DNA of 64,000 nt from NCBI RefSeq assembly GCF_000527095.1, contig NZ_AZUN01000001.1, positions 496,001-560,000 on the forward strand. The letters are read 5' to 3'. This document shows, one piece after another, positions 40,803 to 50,299 of this stretch (position 1 is the stretch's first letter; each line of letters begins with the position of its first letter). Source of the stretch: Methylomicrobium lacus LW14. Lineage in GTDB: Bacteria > Pseudomonadota > Gammaproteobacteria > Methylococcales > Methylomonadaceae. The notes below the pieces were generated by a model that saw only the letters and a program-made list of their open reading frames with translations, had not been told where the DNA came from and searched no databases. The translations under genes and the position numbers were made by a program.

Positions 40803-43601
40803 ATGATGTTCAAAGAGTCATTTTGTGTAGTCTGGGGCCTGTCGGCGGTTTTCGTATTGACGGGCTTGCTGGTCATTGTCGATATTTTCCGTCTCCGGCG
40901 GAAAATCCCTTCCCATTCTCCTCGAAGCATCGTGCGCCGGTCGTGGCATGACCGTGAGCTGAAAATCGTTGCGGACGAGTTAGCCGTCGATCTTACCCAA
41001 GGCTTGAATTCGGCAGAAGTCCTGCGGCGTTTGCAGCAGGACGGCCGCAACGAACTGCGTAAAGGCAAGGCCGTATCCCCGCTGGCTATTTTCTTGAGGC
41101 AGTTTGCCAGTCTGGTCATCTGGGTACTGATCGGCGCGGCGGCGATATCGGTCTATCTCGGCGAAAAGGCCGACGGCATCGCGATCATTGCGATTGTCGG
41201 GCTGAATGCGTTGATCGGTTTCATTCAGGAGTTTCGCGCCGAAAAAGCCGCGGTCGCTTTGGCGCGCTTGGCCGCGCCCAAAGCCAGGGTGATGCGGGAC
41301 GGCCATGCGCTGGTTTGCGCCGCCTCCGAGGTCGTGGCCGGCGACCTGTTGCAGCTCGAAGCCGGCGATCTGGTGGCGGCGGACGCGCGCCTGATTAGCG
41401 CCTCCGCGCTGCGCGCCAACGAAGCGTCTTTGACCGGCGAATCCCTGTCGGTGGACAAGACGATCGGCATTTTGTCGCACACAACGCCTTTGGCGGATCG
41501 CAGCAATATGGTGTTTCTCGGCACCAGTATTGTCGGTGGCGTCGCACAGGCCTTGGTGATTGCTACCGGCATGCGCACCGAGTTGGGACATATCGCGCAA
41601 TTGCTGGACACCGCCGAAAGCGGCGCCACTCCGCTGCAACAGCGGCTCGATAAAACCACGCGCTATCTTTTGTGGGCCTGCCTCGGCATCGTGGCGTTGG
41701 TCTCGGTGTTGGGGTTGCTGCGCTCGATTGCGCCTTTCGAAATATTCCTTTCCGCGATCAGTCTGGCCGTGGCCGCCATTCCCGAAGGCTTGCCGGCCGT
41801 CGTGACGGTGGCTCTGGCGTTGGGCGTGCAGCGCATGATTCGCCGCAACGCCCTGGTGCGCCGCCTGCAATCGGTCGAAACCTTGGGCTGCGCGGAAGTG
41901 ATCTGCACCGATAAGACCGGCACCTTGACAGTCGGCGAGATGACCGCACGGAGGCTGGTCGGCGGCCGGCGTTTGTACACCGTGACCGGCGAAGGCTATA
42001 GCGTTGATGGCGTGTTTCTATCCGAACACAAGGAGCGCAAGCCGGCGGATGATCCGGATCTCCATGCGTTATTGTATGCCGCTGCCGCCTGCAACGATGC
42101 CGAGATTATCGGCGACGGCATCATCGGCGATCCGACCGAAGGCGCCTTGCTGGTCGCCGCGGCCAAAGGCGGCATCAGCCGAGGCGATATCGAAATGAGC
42201 GCGCCTCGGCTCACTGTGCTGCCTTTCGATTCCGACCGTAAGCGCATGACCGTGATGCGCCGGCAGGGAAATACGGCCCTTGCTTTTACCAAGGGGGCGC
42301 CGGAAGTCGTGTTGGCGCGTTGCGCTTATATTCAAGACGCCGGCACGATACGGCCGCTGACTGACGAAGACCGGGCGGTGATAAACCAATCTGCGGGATG
42401 GATGGCGCATGATGCGTTACGCGTGCTGGCTGTCGCCCGGAGGCCTTTGCCCGATAGCCGTGGCGCAGCCGAGCAAATCGAAGGGGAATTGATTTTTCTC
42501 GGCCTGTTCGGTCTGCAGGACCCGCCGAGGGCCGAGGCGAAGAGCGCGGTCGCGCGCTGCAGGAGTGCCGGCATCAAGGTGGTGATGATTACCGGCGATC
42601 ATCCCGACACTGCGGCCGCCATCGCGCATGAATTGGGCATCCTGGCCGAGGGCGACAAGGTGGTTACCGGCCGCGATCTGGAGAAGATGTCGGATGAAGA
42701 ACTGGCCGAAGCGGTAAAACGCATTTCGGTCTATGCGCGGGTGACCGCCGAAGACAAACTCCGTATCGTGCGCGCCTGGAAGGTAGGCAACAAGGTGGTG
42801 GCGATGACCGGCGACGGAGTCAACGACGCCCCGGCGTTGAAGGAAGCCGCGATCGGCATCGCGATGGGGCGAACCGGCACCGAAGTGACCAAGGAGGCCG
42901 CCGATCTGATCATTACCGACGACAACTTTTCGTCTATCGTCGCGGCGGTCGAAGAGGGGCGCGGCATCTACGATAACATCGCGAAAACCCTGGTTTATCT
43001 GCTTGCCGGCAATGCCGCCGAGTTGACGGTGATGCTGGTTGCTGCCCTGTTGGGCTGGCCTTTGCCCTTGCTGCCCCTGCATCTGTTGTGGATCAATCTG
43101 GTCACCGACGGTCTGCCGGCACTGGCGCTGGCGGTCGATCCGATCGCCTCCGATGTGCTGAAACGCCCGCCGCGCCCGCCGGAGGCGCAATTGCTGGACG
43201 GCGGCTTTATTCGCCTGACCCTCTTGGCGGGCTTTTTGATTGCAACCGTCTCTCTGTCTGCCTTTGCTTACGAATTTTATCTGGATGGCGACGGCTTGGA
43301 ACACGCGCGAGACGCCACCTTCACCGCCTTGGCGATGGCGCAACTGCTATGGGCCTTTAGCGCACGCAGCAACGGCAGGACCATTTTTGAAGTCGGTCTG
43401 TTGTCGAATTTTTGGCTGTTCCTGACCGTTTCGGTGAGCTTTTTTTTACAATGGCTGATTCATCATGTGCCGGCGCTCCGGTCCCTATTTTCGCTTGAGC
43501 CGCTTTCCTTGAAACATGCTGTGGCCTGGCTGGGCTTGGGATTCATCCCGTTGGCGGTATTGGAGCTCAGAAAAGTCTTGCTGCGCCGGCGAATCGATTG
43601 A
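40803..43601 (+). CDS. P2A-type cation-transporting ATPase
   Basis: A 932-residue P-type ATPase. One extra N-terminal membrane segment precedes the cation-ATPase N domain. LTGESLSVDK is the actuator motif (TGES at 211-214). The PEGL motif (327-330) lies in the fourth membrane helix of the P-domain pair. CTDKTGTLTVGE holds the phosphorylated Asp (370), and TGDGVNDAPALKEA is the hinge. WINLVTDGLPALALAVDP matches the ion-binding sixth helix of P2A pumps, which move calcium or related cations out of the cytosol. Ion choice cannot be decided here. The start at 40803 has AGGGTGG upstream; the open frame begins at a TTG 33 bases earlier. Confidence 0.92.
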   Translation: MMFKESFCVVWGLSAVFVLTGLLVIVDIFRLRRKIPSHSPRSIVRRSWHDRELKIVADELAVDLTQGLNSAEVLRRLQQDGRNELRKGKAVSPLAIFLRQFASLVIWVLIGAAAISVYLGEKADGIAIIAIVGLNALIGFIQEFRAEKAAVALARLAAPKARVMRDGHALVCAASEVVAGDLLQLEAGDLVAADARLISASALRANEASLTGESLSVDKTIGILSHTTPLADRSNMVFLGTSIVGGVAQALVIATGMRTELGHIAQLLDTAESGATPLQQRLDKTTRYLLWACLGIVALVSVLGLLRSIAPFEIFLSAISLAVAAIPEGLPAVVTVALALGVQRMIRRNALVRRLQSVETLGCAEVICTDKTGTLTVGEMTARRLVGGRRLYTVTGEGYSVDGVFLSEHKERKPADDPDLHALLYAAAACNDAEIIGDGIIGDPTEGALLVAAAKGGISRGDIEMSAPRLTVLPFDSDRKRMTVMRRQGNTALAFTKGAPEVVLARCAYIQDAGTIRPLTDEDRAVINQSAGWMAHDALRVLAVARRPLPDSRGAAEQIEGELIFLGLFGLQDPPRAEAKSAVARCRSAGIKVVMITGDHPDTAAAIAHELGILAEGDKVVTGRDLEKMSDEELAEAVKRISVYARVTAEDKLRIVRAWKVGNKVVAMTGDGVNDAPALKEAAIGIAMGRTGTEVTKEAADLIITDDNFSSIVAAVEEGRGIYDNIAKTLVYLLAGNAAELTVMLVAALLGWPLPLLPLHLLWINLVTDGLPALALAVDPIASDVLKRPPRPPEAQLLDGGFIRLTLLAGFLIATVSLSAFAYEFYLDGDGLEHARDATFTALAMAQLLWAFSARSNGRTIFEVGLLSNFWLFLTVSVSFFLQWLIHHVPALRSLFSLEPLSLKHAVAWLGLGFIPLAVLELRKVLLRRRID

Positions 43602-43752
43602 TTTCGAACGAAATAATGGATAGTTTCCCGAAGCCGCCGCGATCCAGCCCTATTAAGACGCCGATAATTTTATTATCCGCAAGAATTAAATGGATATTCT
43701 GCTAGTATTACAATCCAGGCAAATTATTTACCTTGGCAGGAGCAGGGCAGCG

Positions 43753-44202
43753 ATGAATATATTGACTTTACTGGATGATCCACTTTTTTCAAAAATCGTG
43801 CCGTTTGAAAAATCGGTGTACCGCAAGCAGGACATCGTCTTGGAAGAAGGCGACGAAGGACAGGATGTTTATTTTATTTTGCAAGGCGAAGTGCAAGTCA
43901 GATCAAGGGTTATAGGCGGCGATAAGCTGTCCGCGGGTCTGGCGCGTCTCGGAGAAAATGATTTTTTCGGCGAGTTGGCGATGTTTGACGGTGAGCGGCG
44001 CAGCGCGGAAGTGGTCGCGCTGACCGATTGCGAGATTGTCAGGATCGACGGACCGAGCCTGATCCGCTTTATGGATCAGAATCCGGAAAAAGGCTACTTT
44101 GTGTTGCGCGAAATATTCATGAATTTGGTGCGGCATCTGCGCCAGAACAATATCCGCACTAAAACCGTCCTGCAGTTGTATCTGAACGAGAGTGCGGCCT
44201 AA
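43753..44202 (+). CDS. Cyclic nucleotide-binding domain protein
   Basis: A 149-residue stand-alone cNMP-binding domain. The beta-roll starts at KQDIVLEEGDEGQDVYFILQ. The phosphate-binding cassette is FFGELAMFDGERRSAEVVA with the Glu and Arg needed for the cyclic phosphate. A C-terminal helix follows, but there is no HTH, so it is not a Crp-type regulator. It may bind cAMP made by the class I cyclase at 8761; its output is unknown. The ATG at 43753 follows AGGAGCAGGG. A palindrome follows the stop. Confidence 0.88.
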   Translation: MNILTLLDDPLFSKIVPFEKSVYRKQDIVLEEGDEGQDVYFILQGEVQVRSRVIGGDKLSAGLARLGENDFFGELAMFDGERRSAEVVALTDCEIVRIDGPSLIRFMDQNPEKGYFVLREIFMNLVRHLRQNNIRTKTVLQLYLNESAA

Positions 44203-44224
44203 AAGCCGTGCCGTTTTCTCGATG

Positions 44225-44248
44225 GCCTGAGCCGCTTTAGGCTCAGGC
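44225..44248 (+). terminator. Hairpin after the cNMP-binding gene
   Basis: GCCTGAGCC and GGCTCAGGC flank a 6-nt loop, 23 bp after the stop. There is no clear T-run. Confidence 0.55.
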
Positions 44249-44283
44249 TGTAGTTCAGCAATAATCCTTAAAACCGCAGTTAG

Positions 44284-44413
44284 TCCACGAAAAGCACGAA
44301 AGACACGAAATAAATCAAGGTGGTAGATCTCGTGATTCGATCACCCGGAGGGTGTCGCTTTTCTACGCAATAACTTTCTGAGTTTTTTCGTGATTTTGGT
44401 GTGTTTTGTGGAT
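44284..44413. repeat. CCACGAAA-type imperfect inverted repeat
   Basis: CCACGAAAAGCACGAAAG at 44284 and TTTTTCGTGATTTTGG with GTTTTGTGGAT near 44393-44413 form an imperfect inverted repeat related to 40605-40690. It lies between convergent genes. Confidence 0.6.
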
Positions 44414-44485
44414 CAACTGATTTTTCTAGGATAATGTATTGCCGACAACCGGCGCCTCCCTGCGCCGTCATTCAGCAAGTTTCTG

Positions 44486-46264
44486 TCAGTTTCCGATATT
44501 GTTCTTGACCAGTTTTCTGAACAATCCGAGCAGCCATTCCCGTTTGATGATCCCCCAATAGCTGAACAATCCGAGCAGTAGGCCGAAGAACAGCTTGCCG
44601 AATACGGAGGATTCTTCCGAGGCGGCGGCGCCGGGCGCCTGCGCCGAAGCGCCTGGCGCGTTTGCCGGGGTATCGACCGAGCTTGGCTGTACGATCTGCA
44701 CGGCTTTCTTGGCCGGCTGATAGCCGGTTTTCACGTCAGGAAAGCCGAGGCTGTGCCATTCATCCATGTCCTGCCAGATCGGGTATTTTCTTTGCCAGAA
44801 TTCTTTCGTGAAATAAGGCGCGAGACTCATGCCGTGCAGCGACGGAATGCCTTTTTCGTTCAGGAAGCTTTTATAGACGACCAGGCTGATATCGCCGCCT
44901 TCGCCGACACCGTCGGTCGTAAAGGCTTTTTCGACATGGTCGTGGAACATCCAGACACCCTCGCCAAAGCTGTGCAAGCCGTCATCGACGCCGGAAAGCT
45001 CCAGATCGAGACGCTGCGCCGGCGTCAAACCGTGCACGTCGCGGGTGATAAAGGAGTTCGGGCCGTTGTCGACGCCGTCGTAGTGCGTCGAGGTCGGTTT
45101 GTGTCCATGGATATGCACAGCGATCGTTTCCTGGGTGCCGTTATAGACGCGCAGTTTGACCTTCTGGTCCTTTTCCAAAACGACCAGCGATTCTCTTAAG
45201 GTATAAGGGAAAGAACGGCCGTTCAGCATGTAATAATCGTCCTTCGCATCGGTCACGTCGTAATCGAGATTCAAACGTTTCGCAATCAGACGCGGGTCAT
45301 TGACCGACCGGGCGAGTTGATGCAGTTCCTTGTCCGCGGATTGATAATGGAGGTCATATTCCGAGTTATATTTTTCGAGGACACCGACCGAAGGGTGGCG
45401 AACTTGTCCCGCGCCGACGTTGAAGACTTGCGGCCAGTTGTTCGGCCGGTTCTCCTCGATCACGAACATGCCTTGCAGCCCCATCGGAATATGCACATGC
45501 GGCTGTACGTGGCAATGGTAATACATCGTGCCGGCTTGGCGCGGCTTGATCACATAGGTTTTCTTGCCGCCGGGCATCACGTCCATCGAGCTGGTTTGGC
45601 CGACGCCGTCGTTGCCGCTGCCCATGTGATCCATGTAGGGATGGTCGATGCCGTGCAGGTGGATCGAATGCGGCAGATAATGGGTGTTTTCGAGCACCAG
45701 CCAGATGATGTCGTCCTGTTCGACGCGGATCACCGGCGACGGCGAACGCAGCAAGGGGTTCGCGATCGGTTCATAGAGGCTCAGCGTCGACATGTCGCGG
45801 GTTTTCGGCGCGAACACCCAGAAGGTCGGTTGAATGCCCGGCGCGATGTCGAACGTGGTCGTCGGGTCCTTCATGTCCGGCGAATGGCCGTTCAGTTCGG
45901 CGACTTCGAGCTTGATGATGTATTTGTCCGGGTCGCCGTCGCCGTCCATGTCGTCGGATACCGTGATCGCGTCGGCCGCGAGCTGGGTCTGCATCAGGGT
46001 ATCCATCGAAATGCCGTTGGTGCCCTTTACAAACGCGGCGATTTCGGCCGGATTGTCCGGGTTGCAGAGCAGCGACTCCTGGATGTCGACGCCGTCAATC
46101 GTCTGGGCCTTGCGCCACTCGGGATCGGTGAAGTTCGAACAGACTTCTTCCACCTCGCCCAGTTCGGTTTTTCCGTTGGGCGGCAGATCGTTGGCGGCCT
46201 GGCTCCAGGTGGGCGCAAGGAGCAGGGGGGCGCCACAAAGAATGGCAAGAAGCTTTTTTTGCAT
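44486..46264 (-). CDS. Exported multicopper oxidase with C-terminal membrane anchor
   Basis: A 592-residue protein with a signal peptide (MQKKLLAILCGAPLLLAPTW, cut near SQA). Copper motifs are HSIHLHG (199-205), YYHCHVQPHVHIPMG (249-262), VHIHGHKP (383-390) and MFHDHVEKAF (439-448). These fit type 1, 2 and 3 copper centres, though not in the exact spacing of CueO-like laccases. DDMDGDGDPDKY (104-115) resembles a calcium loop. A Pro/Ala-rich linker leads to a C-terminal membrane helix (LFFGLLLGLFSYWGII). It may oxidise copper, iron or a small molecule in the periplasm; substrate unknown. It lies alone, with a long gap before the PilZ-like gene. Confidence 0.85.
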   Translation of the reverse strand: MQKKLLAILCGAPLLLAPTWSQAANDLPPNGKTELGEVEEVCSNFTDPEWRKAQTIDGVDIQESLLCNPDNPAEIAAFVKGTNGISMDTLMQTQLAADAITVSDDMDGDGDPDKYIIKLEVAELNGHSPDMKDPTTTFDIAPGIQPTFWVFAPKTRDMSTLSLYEPIANPLLRSPSPVIRVEQDDIIWLVLENTHYLPHSIHLHGIDHPYMDHMGSGNDGVGQTSSMDVMPGGKKTYVIKPRQAGTMYYHCHVQPHVHIPMGLQGMFVIEENRPNNWPQVFNVGAGQVRHPSVGVLEKYNSEYDLHYQSADKELHQLARSVNDPRLIAKRLNLDYDVTDAKDDYYMLNGRSFPYTLRESLVVLEKDQKVKLRVYNGTQETIAVHIHGHKPTSTHYDGVDNGPNSFITRDVHGLTPAQRLDLELSGVDDGLHSFGEGVWMFHDHVEKAFTTDGVGEGGDISLVVYKSFLNEKGIPSLHGMSLAPYFTKEFWQRKYPIWQDMDEWHSLGFPDVKTGYQPAKKAVQIVQPSSVDTPANAPGASAQAPGAAASEESSVFGKLFFGLLLGLFSYWGIIKREWLLGLFRKLVKNNIGN

Positions 46265-46580
46265 AATTTACCTCGGAAAACGACACGAATAAAACGCTTG
46301 TCCCGTTGGGAGCAAGCATTAATTTCCTTACTGATTCTAACAAATTAGAACGTCGAAGTCTTCCTTGACGGCAAGTACGACATCAATAAAATCCAGGAAT
46401 TATAAAGGATGGATGCCAGGGTGAAAAGTTCGGCAAGATAAAACCGGCAGGACGGGGCGCCGGTTTTCCGGTGAAGTGCAAGGCGAAGCCGTAAAAAACG
46501 CCGATCCACAAGTCGATCGGCAGAAAGTGGGCACAGGCAAGGGACAACTCGGCTACAGGTTTTGCAGCCGTCCGTTCCGG
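46265..46580. other. Intergenic region upstream of the multicopper oxidase
   Basis: These 316 bases hold the oxidase promoter region and a hairpin, AAACCGGC with GCCGGTTTT near 46440-46467, which could end the PilZ-like transcript on the minus strand. No gene is supported. Confidence 0.5.
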
Positions 46581-47207
46581 TCATCGGTTCGCAAAACGCG
46601 GAAGGCCCTTCGGTTCGGCGTATTTCAGATGCACATAGCACAGGCCCATCAAGGTTTCGTTGGGGTGCGGATGTTCTAACCAGATGATGCGCGCCTCCCC
46701 GGACATTTCGAGGGGCTCGAATTCGAAGGCGGCCTTCGTGCCAAGCGGTTCGACTGTAACTTCCGCGTTCAAATGAATCATCAGGCCTTCGACCGAAACA
46801 TTTTGCGCCGTGAAGGGATGATAGGCGCCATGCAATAGGATGCGGCCGGTCCCCGGCATCCTTTGGCGGTACGCATTCCTGCGATAAATGAAATCATCGG
46901 CGTCGTAGGCAACCGATTTAAATTCGAGTGCGATCAATATCTTGTCTTTTTCGGGCTCGGCCCGGATCACTTCAACCTCGCCGGCCAGACGCATCGACGG
47001 AATGAAAATATCGACCAGGGTTGAAGAGCGCAGCGCATTAAAAATATCCTTGATGTCTTTTTCGGCGCCTTTTTGCTGATCCATTTCAGCGAGCAGGCCG
47101 GTAATCGACAGATTTTTCACGATGATGTCCCGCTCTTCTCCGTTCAGAAAAATCAGTCCTTGCAGATGCGTATCTTTTCGCAAAGAGCGCGGTAATTCCA
47201 GTTTCAT
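46581..47207 (-). CDS. PilZ-like protein
   Basis: A 208-residue soluble protein built from two similar beta-rich halves. The first half has DIIVKNLSITGLLAEM. The second has RRNAYRQRMPGTGRILLHG followed by AQNVSVEGLMIHL. RxxxR...(N/D)xSxxG is the c-di-GMP-binding signature of PilZ domains; the second half keeps the Arg residues and NVSVEG, while the first keeps only NLSITG. A c-di-GMP-responsive regulatory role is likely but its partner is unknown. The ATG at 47207 has AGGAG upstream, and the gene is divergent from phoD. Confidence 0.82.
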   Translation of the reverse strand: MKLELPRSLRKDTHLQGLIFLNGEERDIIVKNLSITGLLAEMDQQKGAEKDIKDIFNALRSSTLVDIFIPSMRLAGEVEVIRAEPEKDKILIALEFKSVAYDADDFIYRRNAYRQRMPGTGRILLHGAYHPFTAQNVSVEGLMIHLNAEVTVEPLGTKAAFEFEPLEMSGEARIIWLEHPHPNETLMGLCYVHLKYAEPKGLPRFANR

Positions 47208-47417
47208 TTTTTTCTCCTGATTGATCTCAACACACTAAATAGAGGCTACTTTGATGTAATCGTCAAGTGTAGTCAATTCCAGGGTTTTCGTGCGGGGTGC
47301 CTGGATGGCTTTTTCCTCGGCCTGAGCCTTGTCTTCAAGCGTTCATTATCCCGTCACGAACCTGTCATCACTTGTTCCAATAATACAGGCCAGTATTTAA
47401 GATTCGGTGCTTATGTT

Positions 47418-49019
47418 ATGTGGAATGATTTTCAAAAGTCCCGCCGCCATTTCATCAAAACGTCGACTCTGGCCTTGGGTGCGGGTTTTGTGCCGACCAT
47501 GAGAGGGCGCAGCAGTATTGCGGCGTCGGGGGATTCGTCCGAGTGGGTCGGTCAACCGCAGTCGGCGCAGGGGATTCAAATCGGCGATGTGCTGCAGGAT
47601 CGTGCGATTGTCTGGAGCCGCTCCGACCGTCCGAGCCGAATGCTCGTCGAATACAGTTTCCATTCCGATTTTACCGAAGCCACATTGCTGCCTGGACCGC
47701 TGGTGCTGGTCGGGTCTGACTACACGGCCCGTATCGATTTGACCGGGTTGCCGGCCGGGCGGGATGTGTATGTCAGAGTATGGTTTCAGGACATCGATGA
47801 GCGCAAAGTCCTGAGCCAGCCCAGTTACGGCTATTTTCGGACGGCGCCCGATGCGGTGCGGCCCCTCCGTTTTCTTTGGTCCGGGGACACCTGCGGGCAG
47901 GGTTGGGGCATCAATCCGGACATCGGCGGCATGCGGATTTTTGAAACGATGCGGCAGACCGAGCCGGATTTTTTCATCCATTGCGGCGACAGCATCTATG
48001 CGGACAGCCCGATTCAGGCGTCTCAGGTCGTGCCGCAGACCGGCGAAATCTGGCGCAACCTGGTGATTCCGGAAGTCGCGAAGGTCGCCGAAACCCTGGA
48101 CGAGTTCCGCGGCCGCTATAAATACAACCTGCTCGATCACAATCTGCGCCGGTTCAACGCGGAAGTGCCGACCGTCTGGCTGTGGGACGATCATGAAATC
48201 ACCAATAACTGGTCGCCGGCGAAAGATCTGAACGGCGATCCGCGCTACAGCGAAAAGGCGATCGCCACGCTGGTCGAGCGCGGCAGAAAAGCCGCGCTCG
48301 AATATGCGCCGATGCGTTTAGCGTCCGCCGATTCGGCGCGGCGCATCTACCGTAAACTGTCTTACGGGCCCTTGCTCGACGTGTTCGTGCTGGATATGCG
48401 TTCGTACCGCAGCGGCAACAATCACAATCGCCAGGCCCGGCCGGACGCGGATACCGCCTATCTGGGCCGCGAGCAATTGCATTGGCTGAAAGCCGGTCTG
48501 AAAAATTCGGCGGCGGTCTGGAAGGTCATCGCGGCGGACATGCCGCTCGGATTGCAATCGCGCGACGGCGTCGATCCGCTGAGCCGGACGCAATTTGAAA
48601 GTTTTGCGAACGGCGACGGCCCTGTGTTCGGGCGCGAGTTTGAACTGGCCGAGCTGCTGGCGTTCATCAAACAGGAAGCGGTCCGCAATATAGTCTGGCT
48701 GACCGCCGACGTGCATTACGCGGCCGCGCATTTTTACGATCCGGCCAAGGCGCGTTTCAAGGATTTCGAGCCGTTCTGGGAGTTTGTCGCCGGCCCGTTG
48801 AATGCGGGCAGCTTCGGGCCGCATGAGCTCGACGATACCTTCGGTCCGCAAGTGATCTTTCAAAAAGCCGCGCCCGCGCCTAACCTGTCGCCCTTGTTCG
48901 GCTTACAGTCCTTCGGCCAGATCGATATCGACGGCGACAGCCGGGTGATGACGGTGTCATTAAAAGATATCGACGGAGTTACGCTATTTTCGCAAGACCT
49001 CATGCCCTCTCCGTCTTGA
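47418..49019 (+). CDS. phoD: PhoD-family alkaline phosphatase/phosphodiesterase
   Basis: A 533-residue exported enzyme of the PhoD family, which hydrolyses phosphate mono- and diesters with iron and calcium. The N-terminus has a Tat-type signal (KSRRHFIKTSTLALGAG). A beta-sandwich domain (about 45-140) precedes the phosphatase domain. Its metal-binding motifs include WSGDTCGQGWG, FFIHCGDSIYAD, WLWDDHEITNNW and WLTADVHYAAAHFYD. Length is normal for PhoD. No Pho box was identified upstream. The gene is single and followed by the tRNA-Phe genes. Confidence 0.92.
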   Translation: MWNDFQKSRRHFIKTSTLALGAGFVPTMRGRSSIAASGDSSEWVGQPQSAQGIQIGDVLQDRAIVWSRSDRPSRMLVEYSFHSDFTEATLLPGPLVLVGSDYTARIDLTGLPAGRDVYVRVWFQDIDERKVLSQPSYGYFRTAPDAVRPLRFLWSGDTCGQGWGINPDIGGMRIFETMRQTEPDFFIHCGDSIYADSPIQASQVVPQTGEIWRNLVIPEVAKVAETLDEFRGRYKYNLLDHNLRRFNAEVPTVWLWDDHEITNNWSPAKDLNGDPRYSEKAIATLVERGRKAALEYAPMRLASADSARRIYRKLSYGPLLDVFVLDMRSYRSGNNHNRQARPDADTAYLGREQLHWLKAGLKNSAAVWKVIAADMPLGLQSRDGVDPLSRTQFESFANGDGPVFGREFELAELLAFIKQEAVRNIVWLTADVHYAAAHFYDPAKARFKDFEPFWEFVAGPLNAGSFGPHELDDTFGPQVIFQKAAPAPNLSPLFGLQSFGQIDIDGDSRVMTVSLKDIDGVTLFSQDLMPSPS

Positions 49020-49216
49020 CAGAACGGCTAAGCCTGCCAGATTCGGCGGCACTGTGCTCATGACTCCTATGCCCGTCTGAGGGCTTGGGAAGAGGATCCG
49101 GTTGGGGCTGGAGGCTGAAACGATAAATGACAAGATCAGGGGGGCAATCGAGGTTTTCATCCTGCGCTGATTTATAAGGATATTTTATTTACTATGAATA
49201 AATTGATAATTTTTTG

Positions 49217-49245
49217 TTGACGGGATCTCGATTATCGGGTTAAAT
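49217..49245 (+). promoter_or_regulatory. Promoter of the tRNA-Phe genes
   Basis: TTGACG (49217-49222), a 17-bp spacer and TTAAAT (49240-49245) fit a sigma-70 promoter. The -10 box ends 18 bp before the first tRNA base. Confidence 0.65.
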
Positions 49246-49263
49246 ATGCTTTTTTGCAGGCAT

Positions 49264-49339
49264 GCCTAGGTAGCTCAGTCGGTAGAGCAAAGGATTGAAA
49301 ATCCTTGTGTCGACAGTTCGATTCTGTCCCTGGGCACCA
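49264..49339 (+). tRNA. tRNA-Phe (GAA), copy 1
   Basis: A 76-nt cloverleaf with encoded CCA. The acceptor stem GCCTAGG pairs with CCTGGGC, the D arm is GCTC/GAGC, the anticodon stem AAGGA/TCCTT holds loop TTGAAAA with anticodon GAA, and the T arm is GACAG/CTGTC with TTCGATT. Confidence 0.98.
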
Positions 49340-49392
49340 TGCCGCAGAAAATTTCTTTAGATTTATCCCCCCTGGTTGTACGATCAGCCATT

Positions 49393-49468
49393 GCCTAGGT
49401 AGCTCAGTCGGTAGAGCAAAGGATTGAAAATCCTTGTGTCGACAGTTCGATTCTGTCCCTGGGCACCA
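49393..49468 (+). tRNA. tRNA-Phe (GAA), copy 2
   Basis: The 76-nt sequence is identical to the copy at 49264, including anticodon GAA and the encoded CCA. Only 53 bp separate the two, so they are probably cotranscribed. Confidence 0.98.
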
Positions 49469-49702
49469 TTTCTTGCGTTCAATCTGCTTCTAGTCCTTGT
49501 TCCCAAGCCCCATTGCTCTATATAATACGAGCAAGCTTTGCGACAGGCTAACCCGTCGAACTCCTGATTTTTTCCGTGTCATCGTTTTTGCGGCTAACGC
49601 AAATCGGTTTTAGCCGCGTGGAAAACTTGCAGTCCGCTCATCCGCCTTCGCTCTCCGTGCCTTGCCGCATGGACTCCTTATCACTCAGATAGCTCCCCAG
49701 CG

Positions 49703-49882
49703 ATGATGACGCAACACTCGACATCCAGCACAGAACAGCCTGAGCAAGCGGAACGGACCGGCTCCCAACAGCCCGCATCCCCTTCGCCACCATCACCCAA
49801 CGCAGAAATCGGCGGTTTTGCAGGTCCCGAGCCGACCCGTTATGGTGATTGGGAAAAAAACGGCCGCTGCATCGATTTTTAA
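49703..49882 (+). CDS. SDHAF4-type succinate dehydrogenase assembly factor (DUF1674)
   Basis: A 59-codon gene. The N-terminal 35 residues are polar and Ser/Pro/Gln-rich. The C-terminus ends with the family signature EIGGFAGPEPTRYGDWEKNG followed by RCIDF. SDHAF4 proteins bind flavinylated SdhA and help it join SdhB; that is known from mitochondria, and the bacterial DUF1674 proteins are taken as homologues. The position 27 bp upstream of sdhC supports the same job. Two adjacent ATG codons (49703 and 49706) are possible starts. Confidence 0.88.
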   Translation: MMTQHSTSSTEQPEQAERTGSQQPASPSPPSPNAEIGGFAGPEPTRYGDWEKNGRCIDF

Positions 49883-49909
49883 TCCATCCTCCCTACCGGA
49901 AACAAGCCC

Positions 49910-50296
49910 ATGAGCGCGCAACAGCAAAGACCTCTTTCGCCCCACTTGCAAGTCTATAAGCTGCCGTTGACCGGCATCCTATCGATTACTCACCGGATTA
50001 CCGGCGTGCTGCTGTCGCTCGGCCTGCTCTATATCGTCTATCTGTTGTCGGCGCTGGCTTCGGGGCCGGAGGCTTATGCTTCGGTGCAGGCGTTTGCCGC
50101 TTCCTGGTGGATGCGCTTGCTCAGTTGGGGGTTCATCTATGCGCTGTTTTTTCATTTGTGCCATGGCGTCAGGCATTTGATCTGGGATGCGGGCCAGGGT
50201 TTCGAACTCGAAACGCTGAACCGCTATGCCTGGATCGAACTGGCGGCGTCGCTCGTGTTGACGCTGGTTTCTTTTGTTCTTTTGAGTGCGGATTAG
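49910..50296 (+). CDS. sdhC: Succinate dehydrogenase cytochrome b556 subunit
   Basis: A 128-residue inner-membrane subunit with three membrane helices. RPLSPHLQVYKLPLTGILSI and THRITGVLLS form the first conserved part with quinone-site Ser and Arg. FFHLCHGVRHLIWDAG holds the haem b ligand His. It anchors the SDH complex and passes electrons to ubiquinone with SdhD. First gene of sdhCDAB, 3 bp from sdhD. Confidence 0.95.
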   Translation: MSAQQQRPLSPHLQVYKLPLTGILSITHRITGVLLSLGLLYIVYLLSALASGPEAYASVQAFAASWWMRLLSWGFIYALFFHLCHGVRHLIWDAGQGFELETLNRYAWIELAASLVLTLVSFVLLSAD

Positions 50297-50299
50297 CTT

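Noticed and set aside
40605..44413. CCACGAAA repeats as a two-part mobile element spanning the ATPase gene
   Set aside because: Each site is a separate imperfect inverted repeat; there are no matching direct duplications around the whole interval.
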